Below, piece after piece: positions 1-5,844 of a stretch of 8,371 nucleotides of DNA. How positions within the stretch are numbered: position 1 is the stretch's first letter; each line of letters begins with the position of its first letter. The translations under genes and the position numbers were made by a program. The stretch is from assembly GCA_937954195.1 (NCBI GenBank), contig CALFYR010000680.1, forward strand, positions 1 through 8,371, in the 5' to 3' direction. The notes beneath the pieces were generated by a model that saw only the letters and a list, made by a program, of their open reading frames with translations, was not told where the DNA came from and did no database searches. The stretch is from an uncultured Dehalococcoidia bacterium. Lineage in GTDB: Bacteria; Chloroflexota; Dehalococcoidia; Tepidiformales; Tepidiformaceae.

Positions 1-341
1 GTGACATCAGTGTTGAACCTGACGGCACGCTGAGTAATTCCCACCCCGAAGTCCAGCGAGGTCGTCGCCTCGGTTCCACCCACTCCCAGGTCGGCTAACG
101 AAGCCCCCGTGATATTGATGGAAACGGTGGACGCCCCGGTTGCAGACCCGGTGCGCACCACATTGATACAAACCACATCGCCTTCCACGACCTGCGAGGT
201 CGCGTTCTGGAATGCGAATTCGCCCGTCGCGTACGCCCGCTCCACCTGGTACCCGATCGCTACAAACGCGGCCACGAACACCGCCGCTATCAGCAGCAGA
301 TCGCGCCTTCCGATAAATCTCGAACTTGAACCCGTTGTCAT
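1..341 (-). CDS. Exported Calx-beta domain protein, N-terminal part (runs off left edge)
   Basis: The frame is open from an ATG at 341 to the left edge, giving 113 complete residues of a longer protein. Residues 8-13 are basic (RFIGRR), 15-30 form a hydrophobic helix (LLLIAAVFVAAFVAIG) and residues 36-38 are AYA, an AxA signal-peptidase I site. A Sec signal peptide is therefore likely; an uncleaved anchor is possible. From residue 42 the pattern FAFQNATSQVVEGD...VNVVRTG-type beta strands matches the start of a Calx-beta repeat, a beta-sandwich found in large bacterial surface and adhesion proteins, often in tandem and often calcium-binding. The start is supported by a strong GGGAGGAG ribosome site (354-362) about 12 bases upstream. 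The rest of the protein, including repeat number and any anchor, lies outside the window. Domain family is fairly sure; its role (surface, adhesion or matrix) is inference. Confidence 0.75.
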   Translation of the reverse strand, partial: MTTGSSSRFIGRRDLLLIAAVFVAAFVAIGYQVERAYATGEFAFQNATSQVVEGDVVCINVVRTGSATGASTVSINITGASLADLGVGGTEATTSLDFGVGITQRAVRFNTDV

Positions 342-641
342 CCGCACGGTCAGTCTCCTCCCTGGTTCCTGAAACGCCCGCTCGGCCCAAAAAGTTCCGC
401 CGGACTCGTGTGCGACCACACTCTACTGTGAACGTCAACACACAGTCGATTCATTTATGTCGCTTCCACCTTGCGATGGGGTATCGATTTCTTCGCGTTC
501 GTTAACCTCCAGCCCCCACCTTCATCCCAACCGCAACCCTACAACGACGGCCGCCCGGCGCAACCCGCGATGCCCCTTCGCCCCTTTCACCGTCCGCATT
601 CGCTCCCCGCACATCCGCCCCGTACACACCACGATCCGTCC
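342..641. other. Non-coding stretch between carboxyltransferase and Calx-beta gene
   Basis: About 300 bases with no convincing gene. The short frames here have skewed composition (runs of P, R and S) and no ribosome site. The stretch holds the leader and candidate promoter of the Calx-beta gene at its left end. The segment at about 540-640 is strongly C-rich on the plus strand. TTCGTTAAC at 498-506 repeats nine bases of the palindrome found upstream of the MarR gene. I see no clear hairpin with a T-tract and no RNA gene. Confidence 0.5.
420..449 (-). promoter_or_regulatory. Candidate promoter of the Calx-beta gene
   Basis: On the minus strand a TCGACT -35-like box (449-444) and a TAGAGT -10-like box (425-420) are 18 bases apart. 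The predicted start near 413 gives a leader of about 72 bases that carries the GGAGGAG site. Each box matches the sigma-70 consensus at 4 of 6 positions, so this is only a candidate. Confidence 0.3.
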
Positions 642-676
642 CAAACCGTCAATCGACAATCGAAAATCGAAAATCG
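642..676 (-). repeat. Five-unit heptad repeat directly after the carboxyltransferase stop codon
   Basis: Read on the minus strand, the 35 bases after the TAG stop (679-677) split into five consecutive 7-mers: CGATTTT, CGATTTT, CGATTGT, CGATTGA and CGGTTTG. The first two are identical and the others drift from them. The array touches the stop codon with no gap. There is no internal hairpin, so it does not look like an intrinsic terminator. It may be a degenerate microsatellite or a member of a dispersed intergenic repeat family; one copy cannot tell which. Confidence 0.75.
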
Positions 677-2239
677 CTACGGCCGATACCCCCGCGCCCG
701 CGGCCCCAGCTGGTGCTTCTCCACCGCATACGCCTGCTCCACCCAGTCGCACAGGATCGGACGCGTGTCCCGCGGGTCGATCATGTGCTCCACCCCGAAC
801 GCGTGCGCCGTCCGTATCGGCGAGCGCACCGAACCCAGCTTCTCCATCAGCTCCGCCCGCAACGCGTCCGGGTCTTCGGCCGCCAGCAGGTCCCGCTTAT
901 AGGCCGCCTCGATTCCGCCCTCCAGCGGCAGCGAACCCCAGTCCGCGCTCGGCCATGCGTAGCGCAGGTTCAACCCGCTCGTGTTCGCGTGGGCCGCGCC
1001 GGCCACGCCATACGCCCGCCGGATAAAGATGCTCACCCACGGCACCTTCGCCTGGAACACCGCCGCCAGCGCCGTCGCCCCCTTGCGGATGGTTGCCGCC
1101 TTCTCGCCCCATGTGCCGATCACGAACCCCGGCTGGTCCACCAGGTTCACCGCCGGCAGGTGGAACGTGTCGCACAGGTCCACGAACCGCGTCATCTTCT
1201 CGCTCCCATCCGCCGTCAGCCCACCCCCATAGAAATACGGGTCGCTCGCCACCACCCCCACCGGGTAGCCATCCAGCCGCGCGAACCCGGTCACCACCGA
1301 TTGCCCCCACCCGGCGCCGATTTCGAAGAACGAGTCGGCGTCGAAAATGCTCCCAATAATTTGCCGCACCTTGTACGGCCGCTTCTTGTTCTTCGGCACC
1401 GCGCCGATGAGCCACTCGTCCCGGCGCTGCGGGTCGTCGGTCGGCTCCTGCCTCGCCGGCTGTTCCCACACGTTGTTCGGCAGGTACGAAAGGAACTGCC
1501 GAACCTGCCGGAACGCGTCGTCTTCCGTCTCGGCGAGGTTATCCACCACGCCATTGCGATAGTGGATCTCCCAACCGCCGAGGTCCTCCTTCGCGATCTC
1601 CTCCCCCATTCCCGCCGCCACCACCGGCGGCCCCGCCACGAACACCTGCGACGTGTCCTTCACCATGATCGCCCAGTGCGCCGTCACCACGCGGGCGGCG
1701 CCCAGCCCTGCCACGCTCCCCATCGCGCACGAAATCACCGGCACCTCGCTCAGCATCTGCACGATGTGGTTCCAGCCAGGGTTCGCCGGGATGTACGTGT
1801 GACCCTGGTTTCCCTGTGTTCGAACGCTCCCGCCGCCGCCCGTGCCATCCACCAGCCGCACGATCGGCATCCGCAGCTCGCGCGCCATCCGCTCCGCGTA
1901 CACCTGCTTCCCGCCGATCGAAGCGTCCGCCGCGCCGCCGCGCACGGTGAAGTCATCACCCCCAACCACCACCCGCCGCCCATCAATCCGCGCGAAGCCC
2001 ATCACGAAGTTCGCCGAGCGGAAGTCGATGAGGTTGCCCTCGTCGTCGTAGGTCGCCTTCCCCGCCAGCTGGCCCGTCTCCGCGAAGCTCCCCGGGTCGA
2101 TCAGCCGATCGATCCGCTCGCGCACCGTGAGCTTGCCGCCATCGTGCTGGCGCTTCACGTTATCCACGCCGCCCATCTCCAGCGCCATCCGCTCGCGCCT
2201 GCGAATCTCATCGACCTCGGCCTGCCAGGTATCGGGCAT
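677..2239 (-). CDS. Acyl-CoA carboxylase, carboxyltransferase (beta) subunit
   Basis: This is a 520-residue carboxyltransferase of the PccB/MccB/AccD family, which moves carboxyl groups from carboxybiotin to an acyl-CoA in the cytoplasm. The N-terminal crotonase-fold domain (about 28-260) shows KLTVRERID, the RLVDGTGGGGSV loop (about 129-139) and NPGW. The C-terminal domain (about 275-500) shows DPYFYGGGLT, VDQPGFVIG and EGGIEAAY. Length is normal. The acyl-pocket segment reads AYGVAGAAH, with no Asp where propionyl-CoA enzymes have AYGGAYD, and is nearer the methylcrotonyl-type NYGMCGRAY. The substrate is therefore unassigned. No biotin carboxylase or biotin carrier gene is in view, so partners must be elsewhere. 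I chose the ATG at 2239: GAGG lies 10 bases upstream and GGTG about 5. A GTG two codons earlier (2245) has only a 4-base spacer from GAGG but cannot be excluded. Confidence 0.93.
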   Translation of the reverse strand: MPDTWQAEVDEIRRRERMALEMGGVDNVKRQHDGGKLTVRERIDRLIDPGSFAETGQLAGKATYDDEGNLIDFRSANFVMGFARIDGRRVVVGGDDFTVRGGAADASIGGKQVYAERMARELRMPIVRLVDGTGGGGSVRTQGNQGHTYIPANPGWNHIVQMLSEVPVISCAMGSVAGLGAARVVTAHWAIMVKDTSQVFVAGPPVVAAGMGEEIAKEDLGGWEIHYRNGVVDNLAETEDDAFRQVRQFLSYLPNNVWEQPARQEPTDDPQRRDEWLIGAVPKNKKRPYKVRQIIGSIFDADSFFEIGAGWGQSVVTGFARLDGYPVGVVASDPYFYGGGLTADGSEKMTRFVDLCDTFHLPAVNLVDQPGFVIGTWGEKAATIRKGATALAAVFQAKVPWVSIFIRRAYGVAGAAHANTSGLNLRYAWPSADWGSLPLEGGIEAAYKRDLLAAEDPDALRAELMEKLGSVRSPIRTAHAFGVEHMIDPRDTRPILCDWVEQAYAVEKHQLGPRARGYRP

Positions 2240-2290
2240 CGCCACACCGCCTCGCGGCCCGCCAACCGGGCCATCAAATGAAGTAGGCGG

Positions 2291-2303
2291 ATTCTACGCG
2301 TAG
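2291..2303 (-). promoter_or_regulatory. Candidate -10 box of the carboxyltransferase gene, joined to a perfect palindrome
   Basis: On the minus strand TAGAAT (2296-2291) is a good -10 box about 50 bases before the ATG, and it overlaps the perfect 10-bp palindrome CTACGCGTAG (2303-2294). The same TAGAAT box precedes the CoA-transferase gene. No recognisable -35 lies 17 bases upstream. The palindrome may be an operator or chance. Confidence 0.35.
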
Positions 2304-2305
2304 TC

Positions 2306-2339
2306 GCGGCCCTCCGTGGCCGCAAACCCGTCCCACGGG
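2306..2339 (-). terminator. Two tandem hairpins after the ATPase gene
   Basis: Just beyond the ATPase stop, in minus-strand order, CCCGT-GGG-ACGGG (2339-2327) is followed by TTT. Then comes a perfect 6-bp stem, GCGGCC with loop ACGGAG and GGCCGC (2323-2306). The first has only three T residues and the second none. Together they could end ATPase transcription before the carboxyltransferase promoter, but they are not a classic intrinsic terminator. Confidence 0.35.
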
Positions 2340-2345
2340 CCCCGT

Positions 2346-3536
2346 TCAGGCCGATGGGTCGAACTCCGGCATCATGCGCCGCATGAACGCATCAAAGAGC
2401 GGCACCGTGAACGCGGTCTCTCCGTGCCCCGGACTCCAGATCATCCCCTTCCTAATAAGCTGCGCGCGCGTCGGCGCCTGCGACGAAACCGGTTTTCCCA
2501 GCTTCTCCGCAATGTCCCCCGAGCGATGCGGCCCTTCGCCCAGTTCCGCCATCGCCCGCAGATACCGCCGCTCCACTGGCGTAAGCCGGTCGAACCGCAC
2601 GCGAAAGAAGCTCTCGTCGAGCGCGGCAATCACGGCCTCCGTCGCCACACCAACGTCCCGCAGGGTGATCGGCGAACTCACCGCGACGTCCCAAATATGC
2701 TTGCCCCATTCCTGGATGAAGTAGGGATAGCCATGCGTCTGCTGAATGACCGCATCCAGCGCTTCGGTCTCGATGCGGACGCCTTCGTCCGCAAGGGGCC
2801 GAACGATCGCACGGCGCGCGGAGGCATCATCGAGCGGACCCACTTCCGGGAACTCAAACAGCCGCTCCGCGTACGACTTGGCGTTTCCCATGTGCCCCCT
2901 CAGTTGCGGGAGACCCGCACCGATGAGCACCACCGGTAGCCGCCGCTGCGAGGTTCGATGGAGCGCCGTGATGAGCGCCGCCAGCTGCCCTTCCTCCACG
3001 TACTGGAGTTCATCGATGAGCAACACGACGGCGGTGCCGGCCGCGGCAGCCGCCTCTCCCACCGCTTCCAACAGCGCGGGAAGGTCATCCTCCAGGTTGC
3101 CCGCATCCGCCACGCCCGGCTCGGGCTCAAGGTCGATGCTCACCTCGATGTCCTCGTACTTCACTTTCAAAGCCCCGACAAAACCCGCGAGTGCCCGAAG
3201 CGCCCGCTGGGCAAGCGCCTGGGCCTGCTCATTCCGGGAAATGCGCAGGAGCGCCTGGCGAAGCCTCGGCGCAAGCATCGATGGGAGCGAACGGTTCTCC
3301 GGCGCCTCGATGCTGATCGCCACCAGCCCGGTCGTCTCGGCGTTCTCCCGCATCCGGTCGAGAAGGACCGTCTTTCCCACACCTCGAAGTCCCACCATCA
3401 GCAGGCTCTTCGCCGGGAGACCTCGGCGCGTTCGTTCCCCGGCGATCCGGGCCGCCTCCAGTAGCGCATCGCGACCCGCCAATTCTGGCGGAGGCGTGCC
3501 TGCCCCGGGAGCGAACGGGTTTCGAACGGGGTCCAT
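2346..3536 (-). CDS. AAA-type ATPase with C-terminal winged helix (ORC/Cdc6-like layout)
   Basis: A 396-residue P-loop ATPase. Visible parts are the N-terminal NPFAPGAGTPPPELAGRD (6-23), Walker A GLRGVGKT (49-56), EAPENRSLP (78-85), Walker B VVLLIDE (170-176), a sensor-1-like VLIGAGLP (203-210) and GYPYFIQEWG (269-278). A winged-helix-like segment (about 318-388) reads LTPVERRYLRAM...RSGDIAEKLGK...LIRKGMIW, then a beta wing. This order resembles archaeal-type ATPases and ORC/Cdc6 proteins, so ATP-dependent DNA binding is a fair inference; the biological role is not known to me. As I recall, near-identical N-terminal motifs occur in proteins annotated only as 'ATP-binding protein' in distant phyla, which would suggest wide transfer. 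The start has no ribosome site: a TATACT box places the transcript start on the ATG itself. It lies between two acyl-CoA genes on the same strand without an evident functional link. Confidence 0.85.
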   Translation of the reverse strand: MDPVRNPFAPGAGTPPPELAGRDALLEAARIAGERTRRGLPAKSLLMVGLRGVGKTVLLDRMRENAETTGLVAISIEAPENRSLPSMLAPRLRQALLRISRNEQAQALAQRALRALAGFVGALKVKYEDIEVSIDLEPEPGVADAGNLEDDLPALLEAVGEAAAAAGTAVVLLIDELQYVEEGQLAALITALHRTSQRRLPVVLIGAGLPQLRGHMGNAKSYAERLFEFPEVGPLDDASARRAIVRPLADEGVRIETEALDAVIQQTHGYPYFIQEWGKHIWDVAVSSPITLRDVGVATEAVIAALDESFFRVRFDRLTPVERRYLRAMAELGEGPHRSGDIAEKLGKPVSSQAPTRAQLIRKGMIWSPGHGETAFTVPLFDAFMRRMMPEFDPSA

Positions 3537-3542
3537 GGCCCA

Positions 3543-3548
3543 AGTATA
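3543..3548 (-). promoter_or_regulatory. -10 box of a leaderless ATPase transcript
   Basis: TATACT on the minus strand (3548-3543) matches the -10 consensus at 5 of 6 positions. Six bases (TGGGCC) separate it from the ATG at 3536, so the expected transcript start is the A of the start codon. No Shine-Dalgarno sequence is possible. The -35 region is poor, and the repeat cluster lies there, which suggests control by a protein bound to the repeats. Confidence 0.55.
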
Positions 3549-3618
3549 GGGAAATTATCCGAAGTTAGCCATATTAGGAAAGTTAGCCTATCACGCTAAT
3601 TTGACTAACTTCCCTATA
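3545..3618. promoter_or_regulatory. Multi-site operator: 13-bp inverted repeat enclosing TTAGC-type repeats
   Basis: TATAGGGAAATTA (3545-3557) is mirrored by TAACTTCCCTATA (3606-3618), 12 of 13 matching when one is reversed and complemented, across 48 bases. Inside, AAGTTAGCC occurs exactly twice on the plus strand (3562-3570 and 3580-3588), with AAATTATCC at 3552-3560 as a weaker third. On the minus strand AAGTTAGTC (3610-3602) and AATTAGCG lie in opposite orientation. The block is clearly AT-rich in a GC-rich setting and covers the ATPase promoter. Iterated sites of this kind suggest cooperative binding, perhaps by the ATPase's own winged helix; that is inference. Confidence 0.65.
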
Positions 3619-3628
3619 ACTGCGGCGC

Positions 3629-4432
3629 TCACTCGAACTTCGCCGCGCGCTTCTCCTGGATAGCGCGCGCCCCCTCGGCAGGGTCGGCACTGAAGAACCC
3701 GAGGATTTCGAGCGCCGTCGAGTAGTCGAAAGCCGTAATGCCGCCCAGCCGCAGCCACTGGTTGAGGGATTTCTTCGTGAACCGCAGCGCCGATTGCGGA
3801 CCATCGGCCAGCTTCCGGGCGATGGCATTCGCTTCCTCCATCAGCTGCGCGCGCGGGACGGCTTTGCTGACCAACCCAATGCGCTCGGCTTCGCGGCCAT
3901 CGATGAACTCGCAGGTGAGCAGGTAGTACTTGGCCTTCGCCATGCCGCACAGCAGTGGCCAGATCATGGCGGCGTGGTCGCCGGCCGCCACACCCAGGCG
4001 AGTGTGGCCATCGGTCAGGCGGGCTTCTTCCGCCATCAGCGAAATGTCAGCCATGAGCGCGACCGCCAGCCCCGCGCCCACCGCGACGCCGTTGATCGCC
4101 GAGATCACGATCTTCTCGCAGTTGACGATGCCGTAGACGATGTTCTCCGCCTCTTTCATGACCCGCATGTTGGCTTCGAAGCGCTGCTCGGCTGGGAGCT
4201 TCGCGCGCTCCTCAATGTCGTTGAGGTCGCCGCCCGCCGAAAACGCCTGGTCGCCAGCCCCCGTCACCAGGATGACTTTCACGGCCGGGTCGGCATCCAG
4301 GTCAGCCCAGACGCGGGAGAGCTCGCCGTGGAGCACATCGTTCGTGGCGTTGAACACATCCGGCCGGTTGATGGTGACGCGGGCGATCCCGTCTTCGATG
4401 TCGATAAGGAGGTGCTGGTAGGTGGCGACCAT
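3629..4432 (-). CDS. Enoyl-CoA hydratase/isomerase (crotonase) family protein with unusual active site
   Basis: A 267-residue crotonase-superfamily enzyme, of normal length. Family marks are [12 protein letters not shown] (21-32), the first oxyanion-hole segment FSAGGDL (64-70), the second INGVAVGAG (113-121), and [23 protein letters not shown] (about 171-193). It should bind an acyl-CoA and stabilise its enolate in the cytoplasm. By my hand alignment to the rat mitochondrial hydratase, the two catalytic glutamates (E144, E164) correspond here to A123 and H143, while GDHAA (151-155) offers D152 as a possible acid or base. It may therefore be an isomerase, decarboxylase, hydrolase or lyase, not a standard hydratase. 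The ATG at 4432 has a GGGAG ribosome site seven to eight bases upstream. The gene is divergent from the phosphatase and ends about 90 bases before the ATPase start. Confidence 0.9.
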   Translation of the reverse strand: MVATYQHLLIDIEDGIARVTINRPDVFNATNDVLHGELSRVWADLDADPAVKVILVTGAGDQAFSAGGDLNDIEERAKLPAEQRFEANMRVMKEAENIVYGIVNCEKIVISAINGVAVGAGLAVALMADISLMAEEARLTDGHTRLGVAAGDHAAMIWPLLCGMAKAKYYLLTCEFIDGREAERIGLVSKAVPRAQLMEEANAIARKLADGPQSALRFTKKSLNQWLRLGGITAFDYSTALEILGFFSADPAEGARAIQEKRAAKFE

Positions 4433-4482
4433 CGATCTGCTCCCGGGGGCCGCGCCGGTGGGGCGCTGGCGGAGGTTCGCGG

Positions 4483-4489
4483 TAGACTA
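4483..4489. promoter_or_regulatory. Symmetric -10 box shared by crotonase and phosphatase genes
   Basis: TAGACTA is palindromic apart from its middle base. On the plus strand it gives TAGACT (4483-4488), with a predicted start near 4495, three bases before the phosphatase ATG. On the minus strand it gives TAGTCT (4489-4484), with a predicted start at an A (4477), 45 bases before the crotonase ATG. No other good -10 candidate is visible in this 65-base divergent gap. Confidence 0.45.
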
Positions 4490-4497
4490 ACAAAGGC

Positions 4498-4923
4498 ATG
4501 CCGAACTGGGTGATCGAAGGCTTGATCGCGACGAGCCCGCGGCCGGGATACCGTCCGGGGCCCGAGCACACCATCCACGACGACTCCGTCGACCGCTGGA
4601 TCGAGGATGTGCGCCGCTTCGGAATCCGTTCCGTCATGTGCCTGATCGGCAACGACCAGCTGTGGCTCTACCGGAAGGTGACCCCGGAGGGATTGGTCGA
4701 GCGCTACCGCTCATCGGGGCTCGAGGTCTTCCACCTGCCGACGATGGACCAGCTGACACACCCGTTTACAGAAGAGCAGTACGAATCGGCCTGGGAGGCC
4801 TTCCAGCGCCTGCCGAAGCCAGTCGTGGTGCATTGCAGCGCGGGAATGGACCGCACCGGCCGCGTGGTGCGTTTCATCACCGAGCGCCTGGGCACGGGAG
4901 ATGGCGCCGCGGCGGCGGGGTAG
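4498..4923 (+). CDS. Small protein tyrosine / dual-specificity phosphatase
   Basis: A 141-residue protein with the cysteine-phosphatase signature CX5R in VVHCSAGMDRTGR (110-122). C113 would be the nucleophile and R119 the phosphate-binding arginine. D84, in LPTMDQL, sits where the general acid is expected, about 29 residues before the cysteine. The N-terminal NWVIEGLIATSPRPG resembles the strand and loop that open compact dual-specificity phosphatases. It is soluble, with no signal or membrane segment, and probably dephosphorylates phosphotyrosine or another phosphoester; the substrate is unknown. The start has no ribosome site at usable distance (AAAGG ends one base before the ATG), and the nearby TAGACT box predicts a leader of about three bases, so translation is probably leaderless. 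The UspA gene follows 84 bases later on the same strand. The short C-terminus ends in GDGAAAAG. Confidence 0.85.
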   Translation: MPNWVIEGLIATSPRPGYRPGPEHTIHDDSVDRWIEDVRRFGIRSVMCLIGNDQLWLYRKVTPEGLVERYRSSGLEVFHLPTMDQLTHPFTEEQYESAWEAFQRLPKPVVVHCSAGMDRTGRVVRFITERLGTGDGAAAAG

Positions 4924-4944
4924 TCCCGGAATTTCTGGCCGTCC

Positions 4945-4972
4945 GGCCCTCGATCCCTGCGGGCCTTTCGTT
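4945..4972 (+). terminator. Weak possible terminator after the phosphatase gene
   Basis: GGCCC (4945-4949) and GGGCC (4961-4965) can pair across 11 bases and are followed by TTTCGTT. The stem is short and the T-tract is broken, so partial read-through into the UspA gene is likely if it works at all. Confidence 0.25.
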
Positions 4973-5007
4973 CATGCTTGCCCAACCACAGCAGTTTGAG
5001 GTGTCCC

Positions 5008-5841
5008 ATGGCTGACCCGAAACCGATCCTGGTCCCGCTCGACGGTTCGAAAATTGCCGAACACGCGCTACCCGATGCGGCATGGCTTTCGAAGGCGACC
5101 GGCGCGGCGATCCGGTTCATCCATGTGGTTGAGTTGAACGTCGACGAATCGCAGGTTGCGGCCGCCGCCGAAACCTTCCGGGCGTATACGAAGGAAGTCG
5201 CCGCCGAGCACGGGCTCGCAAACACCACCTGCGACGTGGTTTCCGGTGCACCGGCAGACGAGATCCTCGCCGCCTCGGCCGATGCCTCCGCCATCGTCAT
5301 CGCGACGCGCGGTCGCGGCGGCTTCAAGGCGATGGTGGTGGGCAGCGTCGCCGACAAGGTTATCCGGGGCGCCGAAGTGCCGGTGCTCGCCGAACCGGGC
5401 GCCGAAAAGCCCGAGGCCCCGGGTGGCGGCCGTCCGATCCTGGTCGGCCTCGATGGTTCCGAGGAAGGCGAGCGCGGCCTCACCGTGGCCCGGGAACTCG
5501 GCGCGAAGACGAACCTGCCCCTCGTGCTCGTGCGGGCCTTCAGCATCCCACCGCCAGCCGGGATCGAGTTCTCCTACTACCCGGCGGACCTCGCCTCCAC
5601 CCTCGAGGATGCGGCCAAGGAATACCTGCAGGCCACCGCGAAGCCCGGCGAGAAGGCACTCATCATGCAGGGCGACGCCGCCGGCTCCATCCTCGATGTC
5701 GCCGAGCAGGAGAACGCAAGCCTGATCGTGCTGTCGTCCAGCGGCAAGGGCCTCGCGAAGCGCATCGCGCTCGGAAGCACCACCGACCGGGTGATTCACG
5801 GCACCAAGCGCGCCGTGCTGGTCGTCCCGCGAGGGCATTAG
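5008..5841 (+). CDS. Tandem universal stress protein (two UspA domains)
   Basis: A 277-residue protein made of two UspA domains, about 5-128 and 142-275. Each opens with the characteristic strand and loop: ILVPLDGS (7-14) and ILVGLDGS (144-151). Each carries the nucleotide-binding loop GX9GS: G102 with GS 112-113, and G246 with GS 256-257. ATP binding by both halves is thus likely, as in two-domain Usp proteins of the MJ0577/ATP-binding class. These are cytoplasmic proteins that help cells survive starvation, oxidative or energy stress; the exact function varies. I chose the ATG at 5008 because GAGGTG (4998-5003) lies four bases upstream and the protein then begins right before the first Usp strand. 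An in-frame TTG at 4978 would add ten residues unlike the family. The stop codon is three bases from that of the convergent PAS gene. Confidence 0.93.
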   Translation: MADPKPILVPLDGSKIAEHALPDAAWLSKATGAAIRFIHVVELNVDESQVAAAAETFRAYTKEVAAEHGLANTTCDVVSGAPADEILAASADASAIVIATRGRGGFKAMVVGSVADKVIRGAEVPVLAEPGAEKPEAPGGGRPILVGLDGSEEGERGLTVARELGAKTNLPLVLVRAFSIPPPAGIEFSYYPADLASTLEDAAKEYLQATAKPGEKALIMQGDAAGSILDVAEQENASLIVLSSSGKGLAKRIALGSTTDRVIHGTKRAVLVVPRGH

Positions 5842-5844
5842 TCC

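Noticed and set aside
642..676. Heptad array as a CRISPR or as an intrinsic terminator
   Set aside because: Units are seven bases with no spacers, and there is no hairpin, so neither class fits.
713..2281. Long open frame on the plus strand opposite the carboxyltransferase
   Set aside because: Its product is packed with R, H and P and matches no family. It mirrors the codon bias of the true gene on the minus strand.
3545..3618. The 74-bp block with terminal inverted repeats as a miniature transposable element
   Set aside because: Flanking bases (CAAG on the left, ACTG on the right) show no target duplication, the internal repeats share motifs with the ends, and the block contains the ATPase -10 box. 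A promoter/operator explains it better.
2346..4432. Crotonase, ATPase and carboxyltransferase as one operon or a defence cassette
   Set aside because: The ATPase has its own promoter block and hairpins follow it. No nuclease, toxin, protease or other effector gene is present, so a defence system cannot be supported.
4978..5007. Upstream TTG start for the UspA gene
   Set aside because: It would add ten residues not seen in the family and has no ribosome site, while the ATG at 5008 has GAGGTG in front.
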